From Cupriavidus sp. D384 (lineage in GTDB: Bacteria > Pseudomonadota > Gammaproteobacteria > Burkholderiales > Burkholderiaceae), in assembly GCF_001652915.1 (NCBI RefSeq), contig NZ_BBQI01000130.1, positions 62,001 to 126,000 on the forward strand: a stretch of DNA of 64,000 bases, written 5' to 3'. Of this stretch, positions 33,913 through 42,423 are shown one piece after another. Each line of letters opens with the position of its first letter. The first letter of the stretch is position 1. The notes under the pieces were generated by a model, which saw nothing but the letters and a program-made list of their open reading frames with translations, was not told the DNA's origin and searched no databases. A program made the translations under genes and the position numbers.

Positions 33913-34983
33913 TCACAGGGGCAACGACAGGCGCGCTTCGAGCCCGCCCTCGTGGCGGTTCCGCAGCGCCAGGTCGCCGCGAATGGCCTGGGCCAGCCGG
34001 CGGGCGATGGCCAGGCCCAGCCCGCTGCCCGGCCCGCGCGCAGCGGTTTCAGGCGATCGATACCAGGGCATGAACACGGCGTCCAGTTCAGTGGGAGCAA
34101 TGCCCGGTCCCGAATCGAGCACGGCAAGATGCAGGCGCCCGCCTTCGGCGCGCACCCGCACGCGGACGTTGTTGCCATAGCGGAACGCGTTGTCGACCAG
34201 ATTGACCAGGATGCGGCGCAGCGCATGCGGACACGTGACCACCGGCCGCCCCACCAGCCCGTCCAGCGCCAGCGTGCAGCCCGCATCGCGATAGTTCTGA
34301 ACCAGCGCCGCCAGCATGCCGTCGGCGTCCACCTTCCGCAGCTTCTGCGCCAATCCGCTTTGCATGCGGGCGCAAGCCAGCCCGGCCTCGGCAAGTTCGC
34401 GCATCTCGTCCAGATCGCGCTCCATCGCGGCGCGCAGCGACGCATCCTCGATCAGGTCGCAGCGCAGCACCATGCGCGTCAGCGGCGTGCGCAGGTCGTG
34501 AGCACACGATGCCTGCATCGTCAGCCATTCCGACTCTCGCTCGGCACACCGGCGCCGGGCGTCGTTGATCGCGCGGATCAGCTGGTTGATCGGGGAAGCG
34601 CCCATCTCGGGCAATGGCTCGCTGCGTCCGGGTTCGGTGCCGGACAACTGCTCCAGTTGCGCAGCCAGCGCCACCACGGCGGCCCGCAGCCCGAGCATGC
34701 GTTGCACGCAGACCGCCGCGATCAGCCCCGCGCCGGCGCCGAAGAACAACAAGGCAATCAGCGCGATGCCCGTGCGAGGCATCGCGGCGGCCACGGGCCC
34801 ACTGACACCCGGCCACTCCGCCGCAAGCAGCAGGAGCAGCACGGCCAGTGCCACTGCGTACCACATTCGCCCGATGCGGGACCAGTGCCAGCTCCACAGG
34901 GCAATTGCTGCCCGGTTGGTCCGGCCCGCATACACGGAAGACTGGGAAGAAACGTTTGGTGGCGCAGCCGTGTCCATGGTCAT
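33913..34983 (-). CDS. Membrane sensor histidine kinase, EnvZ-like, orphan
   Basis: 356 residues. Two membrane segments at about 42-54 and 72-93 enclose only some 18 periplasmic residues. A HAMP-like linker follows, then the H box with His162 in SCAHDLRTPLTRM, an N box (ILVNLVDNAFRYGNNV), a D box (VLDSGPGI) and a G box (GPGSGLGLAIAR). Overall OmpR-class kinase. Start chosen at the second ATG of MTMTMD, where GGAG lies seven bases away; the frame is open further. No response regulator lies beside it, so its partner is elsewhere. The very short periplasmic loop suggests sensing within the membrane or in the linker. Confidence 0.88.
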   Translation of the reverse strand: MTMDTAAPPNVSSQSSVYAGRTNRAAIALWSWHWSRIGRMWYAVALAVLLLLLAAEWPGVSGPVAAAMPRTGIALIALLFFGAGAGLIAAVCVQRMLGLRAAVVALAAQLEQLSGTEPGRSEPLPEMGASPINQLIRAINDARRRCAERESEWLTMQASCAHDLRTPLTRMVLRCDLIEDASLRAAMERDLDEMRELAEAGLACARMQSGLAQKLRKVDADGMLAALVQNYRDAGCTLALDGLVGRPVVTCPHALRRILVNLVDNAFRYGNNVRVRVRAEGGRLHLAVLDSGPGIAPTELDAVFMPWYRSPETAARGPGSGLGLAIARRLAQAIRGDLALRNRHEGGLEARLSLPL

Positions 34984-35536
34984 GGTCATTCTCCGATTGC
35001 CGCTTCTCCGAACGGCGCGGCCGAATGACACCATGGTTTGCGTGCAACGCACCATCAGCCCGGCAGGTGAGTGCCCCTATACCAGCATTTGCGCCGGCAT
35101 TTACGAAATGAAGATTGGCTAAATGGTGTGGCAGGCAGACTGACGATCTGCAACGACGACGCAAACCATCATAGGCGGGCAGTCATACGAAAGTATGGTC
35201 ATGCCGGTAATCGCGGGCCACCGCAGGTCGTATGGCACGGCGTATGGCACGGATCGATGCGGGGTGCCGGCGTGGCATTTCGCTGCGATGCATCACAACG
35301 TGTGCCTTTGCCCCCCACATTTCATACAGGGAACACTACATGAGCGAATGGATCATACCCGGCACTTTCCCGATCCGCAACTCGCATGTATTTCCCGCTT
35401 TGCTTTCAAGGGGTTGCGGCCTCGCGACGGCAGGACGTGCGCCTTCCAATACGCCCTCGCCAGGCGTCCCGCATCGGTCGTCCGGCCGCTGGAGGCGCCC
35501 ATGCCCATTAATGGAACTCTCACTACACGAGTTCCC
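34984..35536. other. Gene-poor stretch upstream of the orphan kinase
   Basis: About 550 bases with no convincing gene. A short plus-strand frame starting MSEWIIPGTFPIRN (from 35341) overlaps the EF-hand gene and looks spurious. Contains an exact 12-base tandem duplication (35229-35252). Confidence 0.5.
35229..35252. repeat. Exact tandem duplication of CGTATGGCACGG
   Basis: Two adjacent 12-base copies in non-coding DNA. Confidence 0.8.
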
Positions 35537-35572
35537 GGCAAGCACCGGGCTGCCGTCAGCCCGGCGCTTGCC
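35537..35572 (-). terminator. Strong stem-loop after EF-hand gene
   Basis: GGCAAGC-A-CCGGGCT pairs with AGCCCGG-C-GCTTGCC around a 6-base loop, 5 bases after the EF-hand stop. No U-run, but the 14 paired bases make a likely transcript end. Confidence 0.6.
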
Positions 35573-35576
35573 CGCC

Positions 35577-35960
35577 TTAATTGATGATCGGGTTCTTCTT
35601 CTGCATATCGTCCTGAATCATCTTTGACCAGGCGGCGCCAACCTGGCGCTCGGTTACGTAGCCGTGCTTGCGGGTATCGATCTTGTCGAAACGCCTGTAG
35701 ACCTCCGGCATCCCGACGCGTGCCTCTTCGCGGGTCAGTTTGCCGTCATGATCGGTGTCCGCGGCCTTGAACCGTTCCATGAACCACTTCTTGCGATCGC
35801 CCGGCGTCATCCCCTGGGGCGGCTGTGGAACCTCGTTGACATCGGTGGTGGCAGGCGGCGCCACCGGCGCCATGGGTTGCGAAGCCTGTGCGCTGGCAAA
35901 ACCGCTGGCAAGGCTGATCGACAAGGCGAAGGCAGCAACAAGGCAGTTCATTCGGTCCAT
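35577..35960 (-). CDS. Exported EF-hand protein
   Basis: 127 residues. Signal peptide ends GFASAQA, then a Pro-rich linker. One canonical EF-hand loop lies at residues 68-79 (DTDHDGKLTREE, with Asp/Asp/Asp and Glu at position 12), flanked by KKWFMERFKAA; a second loop at about 92-103 (FDKIDTRKHGYVT) is degenerate. It probably binds calcium in the periplasm or outside the cell. Start chosen at the ATG preceded by GAGGAG; the frame continues 53 codons upstream without a better start. Role unknown; similar small EF-hand proteins are common in this group. Confidence 0.85.
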   Translation of the reverse strand: MDRMNCLVAAFALSISLASGFASAQASQPMAPVAPPATTDVNEVPQPPQGMTPGDRKKWFMERFKAADTDHDGKLTREEARVGMPEVYRRFDKIDTRKHGYVTERQVGAAWSKMIQDDMQKKNPIIN

Positions 35961-36393
35961 TTTTTCTCCTCGACTTTTCGTTTTTTGCGACGATGGTCCG
36001 GCGGGGCTGGCGGAGCCATTCCGGGACAGCGAAGCCCGCGCGGCTATCCGTCCAAGTATTGGCGAAAAATCGGCCGGCCATTTGACATTTTGGGACCGTC
36101 GTTTGATGCCTCGGGACACTGCCAGGGAAAACCCCTCCGAAACATGTGATTTGGCAATGGCTTGCGGTTGCGGCCCGGCTTGTCACCCCTCCTTCAGGCG
36201 ATCGTTCTCGCTTTCGTCGGCAACGCCTGATTGTCGTCGCGGTCCGGGCCGGCAAACCAACGTATAGCGCCACCATGGTGATGGTCTGATAGGCGAGGCC
36301 AAGGTCGCTGCCTAACCTTGATTCACGGTCCACGCGCTTCAGTCTGCTGAGCTGCGTGCCGGACTGCCCAATCAAGAAAAAAGGGAATTCATC
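35961..36393. other. Intergenic region upstream of oxalate decarboxylase
   Basis: About 430 bases between divergent genes, without a supported gene. Holds the promoters of both; one short symmetric element is listed separately. Confidence 0.5.
36300..36320. promoter_or_regulatory. Inverted repeat CAAGGT-N9-ACCTTG
   Basis: Perfect 6-base arms about 75 bases before the oxalate decarboxylase start; a possible operator. No regulator gene lies next to it. Confidence 0.35.
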
Positions 36394-37647
36394 ATGACTG
36401 ACCTGACCAGGCGAAAGGTAATGATCGGCGCGGCAACCACCGCGTTTGCAGCGGCCGCAGCATCGGCGCATGCGGCGTCGTTCGGCAATCCCGACCGTCC
36501 GCCCGAAGGCGCGATCAACGCGCGCAACCGGCAGGGGCTGACCGATCCCGGCCCGCACAACGATGCCCTGGCGCAGCAGTTTCCGTCGTTCCAGGATGCG
36601 CCCGCCACCGACGTCAACGGCATGCCGCAATTCTGGTCGTCGTTCAACAATGCCCACAAGCGGATCCAGAACGGCGGATGGGCGCGCGAGGTCACGCAGG
36701 AAGACTTCGCCATCTCCAAAGACATCTCCGGCGTGAACATGCGGCTGTCGGCCGGAGGCATTCGCGAGATGCACTGGCACCAGCAGGCCGAATGGGCCAT
36801 CATGCTCGACGGCAAGTGCCGCATCACGACGCTCGACGAGGAAGGCCGCCCCTCGGTGCAGGACGTCAAGGCTGGCGACCTCTGGTACTTCCCGCCGGGC
36901 CTGCCTCATTCGCTGCAGGGTGCCGGTGCCACCGGCGCGGAATTCCTGATCGCGTTCGATAACGGCATGGCATCGGAATTCAACACGCTGCTGGTCACCG
37001 ACTGGATCGCGCACACGCCACCTGACGTGCTGGCCGCCAACTTCGGCGTGCCTGTCGAGTCGTTCAGGGATATTCCCGTCGACAACCTCTGGATCTTCCA
37101 GGGCAAGGAACCCGGCCCGCTCGCGGCCGCGCAGCGCGCCTCGGCTTCGAAGAAAGGCCCACCCGCCGTGCCGGTGACGTTCTCGCTGTCGGACTCCACG
37201 CCGGTACGCAAGACGCGCAGCGGCCGTGTGCAGATCGCCGACGGGCGGAATTTCAAGATCTCGCAGAACATTGCAGCGGCGCTGGTCACCGTCCACCCGG
37301 GCGGCCTGCGTGAACTGCACTGGCACCCGAACGCCGACGAATGGCAGTACTACATCCAGGGCAAAGGCCGCATGACGGTGTTCGACACGGGCCCCAAGGC
37401 AATGACCGCCGACTTCAATGCCGGCGATATCGGCTACGTGAAAAAGGGGCTGGGCCACTACGTGCAGAACGTCGGCAACACGGACCTGATCATGGTCGAG
37501 GTCTTCAAGGCCGACCACTTCGCAGAGGTCTCGCTGTCCGACTGGCTCGCGCACACGCCACCCGAGATGGTCATGCAGACGCTGAACATCAGCGCCGAGA
37601 CTCTGGCGCAGTTCCCGCGTGACCGCCCCGACATCGTACCGGCATGA
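36394..37647 (+). CDS. oxdC: Bicupin oxalate decarboxylase, Tat-exported
   Basis: 417 residues. Splits oxalate into formate and CO2 at manganese sites. The twin-Arg start TRRKVMIGAATTAF and signal to about residue 27 suggest folded export to the periplasm. First cupin: His127, His129, Glu133 and His172 (REMHWHQQAEW, GLPHSLQG). Second cupin: His309, His311, Glu316 and His355 (RELHWHPNADEW, GLGHYVQN). The flexible lid near residue 194 reads SEFNT and keeps the Glu needed for decarboxylase rather than oxidase chemistry. Length fits OxdC. No formate dehydrogenase or oxalyl-CoA gene is adjacent, so the use may be acid resistance or oxalate detoxification. GGGAATTC upstream gives only a weak ribosome-binding site. 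Confidence 0.93.
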   Translation: MTDLTRRKVMIGAATTAFAAAAASAHAASFGNPDRPPEGAINARNRQGLTDPGPHNDALAQQFPSFQDAPATDVNGMPQFWSSFNNAHKRIQNGGWAREVTQEDFAISKDISGVNMRLSAGGIREMHWHQQAEWAIMLDGKCRITTLDEEGRPSVQDVKAGDLWYFPPGLPHSLQGAGATGAEFLIAFDNGMASEFNTLLVTDWIAHTPPDVLAANFGVPVESFRDIPVDNLWIFQGKEPGPLAAAQRASASKKGPPAVPVTFSLSDSTPVRKTRSGRVQIADGRNFKISQNIAAALVTVHPGGLRELHWHPNADEWQYYIQGKGRMTVFDTGPKAMTADFNAGDIGYVKKGLGHYVQNVGNTDLIMVEVFKADHFAEVSLSDWLAHTPPEMVMQTLNISAETLAQFPRDRPDIVPA

Positions 37648-37680
37648 ACGCGGAGGCAGCCCCAGCGTCGCCCAGAACAG

Positions 37681-38670
37681 CTAGAGCATGGGCTTGACGA
37701 TGATCTTGCCAATCACGCGGCCGGACTCCTGAGCCTCGTGCGCTTCGACGATGGCATCCAGCGCCACCTGCATGCCTATCGTCGGCGCATAGGCGCCATC
37801 CGCAAGACATTGGCCGATCGCCGAAACGGCTGCGGACTTTGCCGCCTCCGGCACGGTGTAGATGTAGACGAACCGGAATGTGCAGCCGGCAATCATGGCC
37901 TTCAGCAAAGGCAGCGGCAAGTGGTCGCTGGCAGCCGCCACGGCATAGGCGCTGATGATGCCGCCATTGGCCAGGCAGCCCATATCGACGTCGAGATTGT
38001 CTTGCAGGCTGACGTCCACGATCCTGTCGACGCCCTTCCGCCTGGTTTCGGACATCACGATCGCCGGCACATCCTGCGACCATCGATCGATAACAACGTC
38101 CGCCCCCGCGCGTCGCGCAGCATCTGCCTGGGCGGGCGTTGAAACGGTGGCCGCCACCCAGGCACCGGCCCATTTCGCCAGCAGGATGGCTGCAGTCCCG
38201 ACCGCCCCCGCCCCCCCGTGGACCAGAACGGCCTGCCCCTTGATGTCGCCGTCCGCGAACAGGCAGCGATGCGCGGTCAGCGCCGGCACGCCCAGACAGG
38301 CGCCGACTTCGAACGATACGTTGCCGGGCAGCGGAACGGCTTGCCTGGCCGGAACCACGGCATGGTCCGCTGCGGTACCAAAGGCGCGACGATACTGCGT
38401 TTCGAACAGCCATACCCGCTCGCCGATGCGTGCCGGTGCCACGTCGGCACCCACCGCGTCAATCACGCCGGCACCGTCCTGATGCGGAATGACCAGAGGA
38501 AATGCGGCCGGCCCGGAAAAGCCGGTACGCGCCTTGATATCGCTAGGGTTCAGGCCGGACGCATGGATCCGCACCCGAACTTCGCCGGGCCCCGGTTGTG
38601 GTATCGGAAACTCGCCGAGCTTCAGCACGTCGGATGCCTTGCCCTGCCGTTCGTAATAGGCCGCTTTCAT
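37681..38670 (-). CDS. MDR-superfamily quinone oxidoreductase-like protein
   Basis: 329 residues, medium-chain dehydrogenase/reductase fold. N-terminal GroES-like part MKAAYYERQGKASDVLKLGE with SGLNPSDIKARTG. The catalytic-zinc motif is absent (PHQDGAGVI in place of GHE), as in NADPH:quinone oxidoreductases. Nucleotide site VHGGAGAVGTAAILLAKWAG. Start chosen at MKAAYYE, 36 bases inside a longer frame. Divergent from an HxlR-type regulator with 143 bases between, an arrangement usual for regulators that sense quinones or electrophiles and control the neighbouring reductase. Confidence 0.9.
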   Translation of the reverse strand: MKAAYYERQGKASDVLKLGEFPIPQPGPGEVRVRIHASGLNPSDIKARTGFSGPAAFPLVIPHQDGAGVIDAVGADVAPARIGERVWLFETQYRRAFGTAADHAVVPARQAVPLPGNVSFEVGACLGVPALTAHRCLFADGDIKGQAVLVHGGAGAVGTAAILLAKWAGAWVAATVSTPAQADAARRAGADVVIDRWSQDVPAIVMSETRRKGVDRIVDVSLQDNLDVDMGCLANGGIISAYAVAAASDHLPLPLLKAMIAGCTFRFVYIYTVPEAAKSAAVSAIGQCLADGAYAPTIGMQVALDAIVEAHEAQESGRVIGKIIVKPML

Positions 38671-38780
38671 CAATCCCGCTCCTTGAACAAGCGCCGTCGG
38701 CGCCAATCGACGACCAGCGCAACAAAGCCCGGACTATCGGCGGCTGACCGCTTTTCCACAAGAAGGCACAACTTTGATAT

Positions 38781-38802
38781 ATAGGGGTAAAAAGTATCCT
38801 AT
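38781..38802. promoter_or_regulatory. Partial palindrome before the HxlR regulator gene
   Basis: ATAGG...CCTAT arms in a 22-base element (seven of eleven positions symmetric), 12-33 bases upstream of the HxlR start and overlapping the only AT-rich segment of the divergent promoter. A likely autoregulatory operator. Confidence 0.45.
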
Positions 38803-38813
38803 TGGGAGCAGGC

Positions 38814-39155
38814 ATGACCTCTTCGGCTACCGCGTATCAGTGCTCGGTCGCGGCAACGGTCGACGTCGCGGGCGGCAAATGGAAGCCCCTGATCGTCCAC
38901 TATCTGATGAATGGCACGAAGCGGTTCGGCGAATTGCAGCGCCTGATCGGAAATGTCACGCAGCGCTCGCTGACGCTGCAGCTTCGAGAGCTTGAATCGG
39001 ACGGCATCGTGACCCGCGAGGTTTTCGCAGAGGTGCCTCCGCGCGTCGAATACTCGTTGACCGAGTTCGGCACCACGCTGGCGCCCGTGCTGGCGGAGAT
39101 GAAGAAATGGGGCGACGCCTATATTGAACGGCTGGAGCAAACGGCGCGTCGCTAG
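38814..39155 (+). CDS. HxlR-family winged-helix regulator
   Basis: 113 residues. The characteristic HxlR core is present: VDVAGGKWKPLIVHYLMNGT, FGELQRLIGNVTQRSLTLQL, and VEYSLTEFGTTLAPVL. The MarR-like winged helix usually represses a neighbouring oxidoreductase. A Cys near the N-terminus (YQCSVAATVDV, Cys9) is at the position used as a redox switch in HypR/QorR-type members, so thiol sensing is possible. Start chosen at MTSSATAY with GGGAGC upstream; an ATG four codons earlier exists. Divergent from the MDR gene. Confidence 0.92.
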   Translation: MTSSATAYQCSVAATVDVAGGKWKPLIVHYLMNGTKRFGELQRLIGNVTQRSLTLQLRELESDGIVTREVFAEVPPRVEYSLTEFGTTLAPVLAEMKKWGDAYIERLEQTARR

Positions 39156-39361
39156 TCCGGGCCGACAGCAGGGACCGGCAGCAGATCCAACTGCGGAGTG
39201 ACGGGAAGAAGACGTTTCGAAACCGGCATCCGTACGGCAGATGGCGGGAATAAATCCTACCCTTCAATGGTTAACGGAATAACGGTGCGACGTTCGTCAG
39301 CAGGCAAGGCGACGCGGAGTGCAAGCGCCGGAGATCGAGAAAGCCAAGCAGGGGACGCATC

Positions 39362-39844
39362 ATGAACGGGCGCAGGTTTCGCAGGATCGCCCTGGCGTTG
39401 CTGGCGGGAGCCGCCCTGGCAGCCAGCACGCCCACACTGGCCGCAGGCCGTGGCGGAGCCCCAAGCGGGGGCTTCGGCGGTGGCTTCGTCCGGAGCATGC
39501 CCGGCGGGAGCCCGCAGGGCCGCGGCTTTCATGGCAACGGCGTCTTTCGCCATGACGGGTTGCGCCATGGCCATGGCCGTGGACGCGTTGTGTTTCTTGC
39601 GGTAGGCCCTGTGTGGCCTGCCGCGTGGGAATACCCGTACGACGGCTGGGCATACTACCCAGCCGACTCCGGCTACGCCGCTCCCCCGGCGCAGTATCCC
39701 GGGAAAAAGAACAAGGCTGCCGGGTCTGAAGGGGCACCGGCAAGCGGCTGGCGATATCACTGCGACCACCCCGACGGCTATTACCCGAATGTCAGGCGAT
39801 GCCCAGACGGCTGGCAAATGGAGCCAGCCCAGCCACCTTCCTAG
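39362..39844 (+). CDS. Exported Gly/His-rich hypothetical protein
   Basis: 160 residues. Signal peptide MNGRRFRRIALALLAGAALA, cleavage near TLAAG. The mature N-terminal part is rich in Gly, Arg and His (FHGNGVFRHDGLRHGHGRGR). A middle Trp/Tyr/Pro-rich segment (VWPAAWEYPYDGWAYYPAD) and a C-terminal piece with two Cys (WRYHCDHPDGYYPNVRRCPD) that could form a disulfide follow. Small proteins ending in a WYYCxxxxGYYPYVxxC motif are common in Burkholderiales but have no assigned function. Stands alone; ribosome-binding site GGGACGCATC is weak. Confidence 0.75.
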   Translation: MNGRRFRRIALALLAGAALAASTPTLAAGRGGAPSGGFGGGFVRSMPGGSPQGRGFHGNGVFRHDGLRHGHGRGRVVFLAVGPVWPAAWEYPYDGWAYYPADSGYAAPPAQYPGKKNKAAGSEGAPASGWRYHCDHPDGYYPNVRRCPDGWQMEPAQPPS

Positions 39845-39960
39845 CGAGAGTTCATTCGAGCGATGGTGGAACGTGGCTAGACGACACGCGTCAGGGGAAT
39901 TCCTGCCCAGGTAATCCTGACTGGGCGCCTCCCATTGGCAAACGCCTGACCTGGCCCGAC

Positions 39961-40092
39961 CTATTGCCCCAGAAAGGTGACGATCGCGCTGACGGTGGCT
40001 TTCGGCTGTTCTTCCATCAGCCAGTGCCCGGCGTTGGGAATGACAAGTTCCTGCACGTTGGTGGCGGCGTTACGCATGGCAATCGCCTCGTT
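39961..40092 (-). pseudogene. Alpha/beta hydrolase C-terminal remnant
   Basis: Only the last ~43 residues of an alpha/beta hydrolase are left: AMRNAATNVQELVIPNAGHW followed by LMEEQPKATVSAIVTFLGQ and a stop. NAGHWLMEEQP carries the catalytic His of epoxide-hydrolase/haloalkane-dehalogenase-like enzymes. Upstream sequence does not continue the family in any minus frame. A deletion scar, probably from rearrangement next to the catabolic block. Confidence 0.7.
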
Positions 40093-40266
40093 CTGTCTTC
40101 GTCGCCAGCGACTTCCGGTTGTCCTCGGCGTCCTGCGGATTTCGAGCGCGTCCACTATTCCTCGGCCTGACGCCGCGACTCAATGCAGCGGACTCCCCAA
40201 GCCTGCCGAGCTAGGGTAAATACCACCCTCCTGGTGCTTGGCTAACCTTCCTTCGGACACTACCAT

Positions 40267-40295
40267 TTATCAATCGATCACTGATCGCTTGATAA
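40267..40295. promoter_or_regulatory. 29-bp near-perfect palindrome, probable TetR operator
   Basis: TTATCAATCGATCA-C-TGATCGCTTGATAA: 13 of 14 positions in each arm are symmetric. It ends 16 bases before the first ATG of the VOC-monooxygenase-symporter operon. A TetR-family gene closes that block, making it the obvious candidate binder. Confidence 0.65.
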
Positions 40296-40311
40296 TTTAC
40301 TGGAGGCAGCC

Positions 40312-40791
40312 ATGGCGATAACCAAGCTCGCACACTATTCGATCCGGACAACGGACCTCGAGCGGTCGTGCGCATTCTACGAACGCGTCCTCGGGTTTCG
40401 GCGCGGATACCGGCCGCCGTTCGACTTCCCCGGCGCCTGGCTCTACATGGGCGACGACGAACGGTATTTCGGCACGGTTCACATCATCGGCATCGACCCG
40501 AATAATCCCGACGGCCTGACGGCCTATCTGGGCGACAAGTCGCTGCCGGAAGCTGGCACGGGCACCGTCGATCACATCGCCTTCCTGGCAACAGGTGTCG
40601 CTGTCATGTGGGAAGCGCTGCGCGCCGAGGGCATTGCCTGGCGCGACCGCACCGTCCCTAGCCTGGGCCTGCACCAGGTGTTCATCGAAGACCCGTCCGG
40701 CGTCACGATCGAACTCAACTACCCCGCCGAAGAAGTGGCAGGCCTGACCCTGCAGCAACACCCGCAAGCTGAAGCAGGAGCCGCAGCATGA
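40312..40791 (+). CDS. VOC-superfamily (glyoxalase-like) protein
   Basis: 159 residues, two vicinal-oxygen-chelate modules. Possible metal ligands His8 (ITKLAHYSIRT), His88 (GTVDHIAFLA) and Glu134 (GVTIELNYP) sit at the usual places for type-I dioxygenases, isomerases or lyases; with three ligands in register it is probably an active metalloenzyme. GGAGG lies at good spacing. Its stop overlaps the FAD monooxygenase start (ATGA). In this context a ring-opening or lyase step after hydroxylation is plausible, but the reaction cannot be read. Confidence 0.85.
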   Translation: MAITKLAHYSIRTTDLERSCAFYERVLGFRRGYRPPFDFPGAWLYMGDDERYFGTVHIIGIDPNNPDGLTAYLGDKSLPEAGTGTVDHIAFLATGVAVMWEALRAEGIAWRDRTVPSLGLHQVFIEDPSGVTIELNYPAEEVAGLTLQQHPQAEAGAAA

Positions 40792-42008
40792 CCCCCACCC
40801 AATCGTCCCCGCGCAAGGCCATCGTGATCGGCGGCTCCGTCGGCGGGCTCTTTGCCGCCAACCTTCTCACGCGCAGCGGCTGGCAGGTGGAGATCTTCGA
40901 GCGCACGCCCGAAGCCCTGACCGGACGGGGCGCCGGCATTGTCACGCACCCCGAACTGTTCGAAGCGCTGGCGGCTGTCGGCGTGACAGTCGACGACACG
41001 ATCGGCGTATCGGTCAACACCCGCGTGACGCTGGCCCGCGACGGCAGCGCCGTGTCCGACCGCGAATTGCCGCAGACCTTGACCGCCTGGGGCAAGATGT
41101 ACGAGGTACTGGGCAAGGCCTTTTCAGGTGTTTATTGCACCAACACGCATGTCACGGCGGTGGCTTCGCATGCCGATCATGCGGAAGTCACGCTTAAAGA
41201 TGGTTCGACGCACCGCGCCGACATGGTCATCGCCGCCGATGGCTTCCGCTCCGCTGTCCGTGAACAACTGCTGCCGTCCGCCCAACTTGAATACGCTGGC
41301 TACATCGCCTGGCGCGGCCTGGTCGACGAAACCGATCTGACCCCGGAAACCCACGCCGCGATTTTCGACAAGTTCGCCTTCTGCCTGCCCCCACACGAAC
41401 AGATCCTCGGCTACCCGGTCGCTGGCGAGCGCAATGCCACCACGCCAGGCCAGCGGCGGTTCAATTTCGTCTGGTACCGCGCCACCGGCGACAGCGAACT
41501 GGTCGACCTCCTTACCGACGCCAATGGCAAGTACTGGGCGACCGGCATTCCGCCGGGACTGATCCGTCCCGACGTCCTCACCGACATGGAATGCGCCGCG
41601 GCTGGCCTGCTCGCGCCCCAGTTCGCCGAAGTCGTGGCCCGGACGGCCCAACCACTGTTCCAGCCGATCTACGACCTGACCGTCCCGCAAATGGCTTTCG
41701 GCCGGGTTGCACTGCTGGGCGACGCCGCCTTTGTGGCCCGGCCGCACTGCGGGATGGGCGTCACCAAGGCCGCCGGCGATGCGATGGCCCTGGCGCGGGC
41801 GCTGTCGAACGCATCGACGATCGAAGCCGGACTCGAAACCTACAGCGCCGAACGCGTGCAGGTCGGACAGGCCATTGTCGAGCACGCGCGTCACTTGGGT
41901 GCCTATATGCAGGCTCAACTCAAAAGCGACGAAGACCGCGCCATGGCCGAACGCTATCGCACGCCCGAAGCGGTGATGCGAGAGACCGCCGTATCGCGCC
42001 GGTTCTGA
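40788..42008 (+). CDS. FAD-dependent aromatic monooxygenase, copy A
   Basis: 406 residues, single-component flavin hydroxylase. Dinucleotide motif near the N-terminus KAIVIGGSVGGLFAANLL, the middle GADGxxS-type motif AADGFRSAVRE, and the second FAD motif GRVALLGDAAFVARPH. The VARPHCGMGVTKAAGDAMAL form resembles the 2,6-dihydroxypyridine 3-hydroxylase and 6-hydroxynicotinate-type subgroup. It hydroxylates a phenolic or hydroxypyridine ring with NAD(P)H and O2. A paralogue lies at 49486-50619 with the same motifs (AFVARPHTGAGAGKAAADAL). Four-base overlap with the VOC gene. Substrate unknown. Confidence 0.9.
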   Translation: MTPTQSSPRKAIVIGGSVGGLFAANLLTRSGWQVEIFERTPEALTGRGAGIVTHPELFEALAAVGVTVDDTIGVSVNTRVTLARDGSAVSDRELPQTLTAWGKMYEVLGKAFSGVYCTNTHVTAVASHADHAEVTLKDGSTHRADMVIAADGFRSAVREQLLPSAQLEYAGYIAWRGLVDETDLTPETHAAIFDKFAFCLPPHEQILGYPVAGERNATTPGQRRFNFVWYRATGDSELVDLLTDANGKYWATGIPPGLIRPDVLTDMECAAAGLLAPQFAEVVARTAQPLFQPIYDLTVPQMAFGRVALLGDAAFVARPHCGMGVTKAAGDAMALARALSNASTIEAGLETYSAERVQVGQAIVEHARHLGAYMQAQLKSDEDRAMAERYRTPEAVMRETAVSRRF

Positions 42009-42039
42009 CCGGCAAGGACAACAACACAAGGAGACAACC

Positions 42040-42423
42040 ATGCCTCAAGCCGCCCCCCAAACCGCTCCGCGCGTCGCGCGCTACAGCGCAAATGAGGATC
42101 CAGACGCCATCGACGCGCCGCCGACACCGCATCCGATGCTCGCCCGTGAGGATTTCACGCATCTGCACCGCACGCGTCGACGTTTTTCGTGGTCGCTCAC
42201 CGCCGCCATGCTGCTGGTGTATTTCGGCTTTATCCTCACGCTGGCCTTCCGCCCGGACCTGCTGGCTCAGCGACTGTCGGCGGACCAGCCGATGAGCGTC
42301 GGCATTCCCATCGGGTTCGGCATGTTCGCATTCACCTTCGCGCTCGTCGCCATCTATGTCTATCGCACCAACACGGTCTACGACCGGATGATCGCGGACA
42401 TCCGCGACGGAGAACCGTCATGA
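42040..42423 (+). CDS. yjcH: DUF485 membrane protein, symporter partner (YjcH-like)
   Basis: 127 residues. A hydrophilic N-terminus, then two membrane segments ([19 protein letters not shown] and [20 protein letters not shown]) with the RRRFSWSL motif typical of DUF485. These small proteins are encoded next to ActP-type sodium/solute symporters. Its stop overlaps the ActP-like start by four bases, as in yjcH-actP. AAGGAG precedes the ATG. Confidence 0.9.
   Translation: MPQAAPQTAPRVARYSANEDPDAIDAPPTPHPMLAREDFTHLHRTRRRFSWSLTAAMLLVYFGFILTLAFRPDLLAQRLSADQPMSVGIPIGFGMFAFTFALVAIYVYRTNTVYDRMIADIRDGEPS

Larger units (their letters stand above)
39845..40311. other. Intergenic region with hydrolase remnant and operator
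   Basis: About 470 bases without an intact gene: a degraded alpha/beta hydrolase tail on the minus strand and a large palindrome just before the VOC gene, both listed separately. Confidence 0.6.

Noticed and set aside
35341-35627. Plus-strand small gene starting MSEWIIPGTF
   Set aside because: Overlaps the EF-hand gene end and its terminator, has Ser/Arg/Pro-rich shadow-like composition and only a weak ribosome-binding site.
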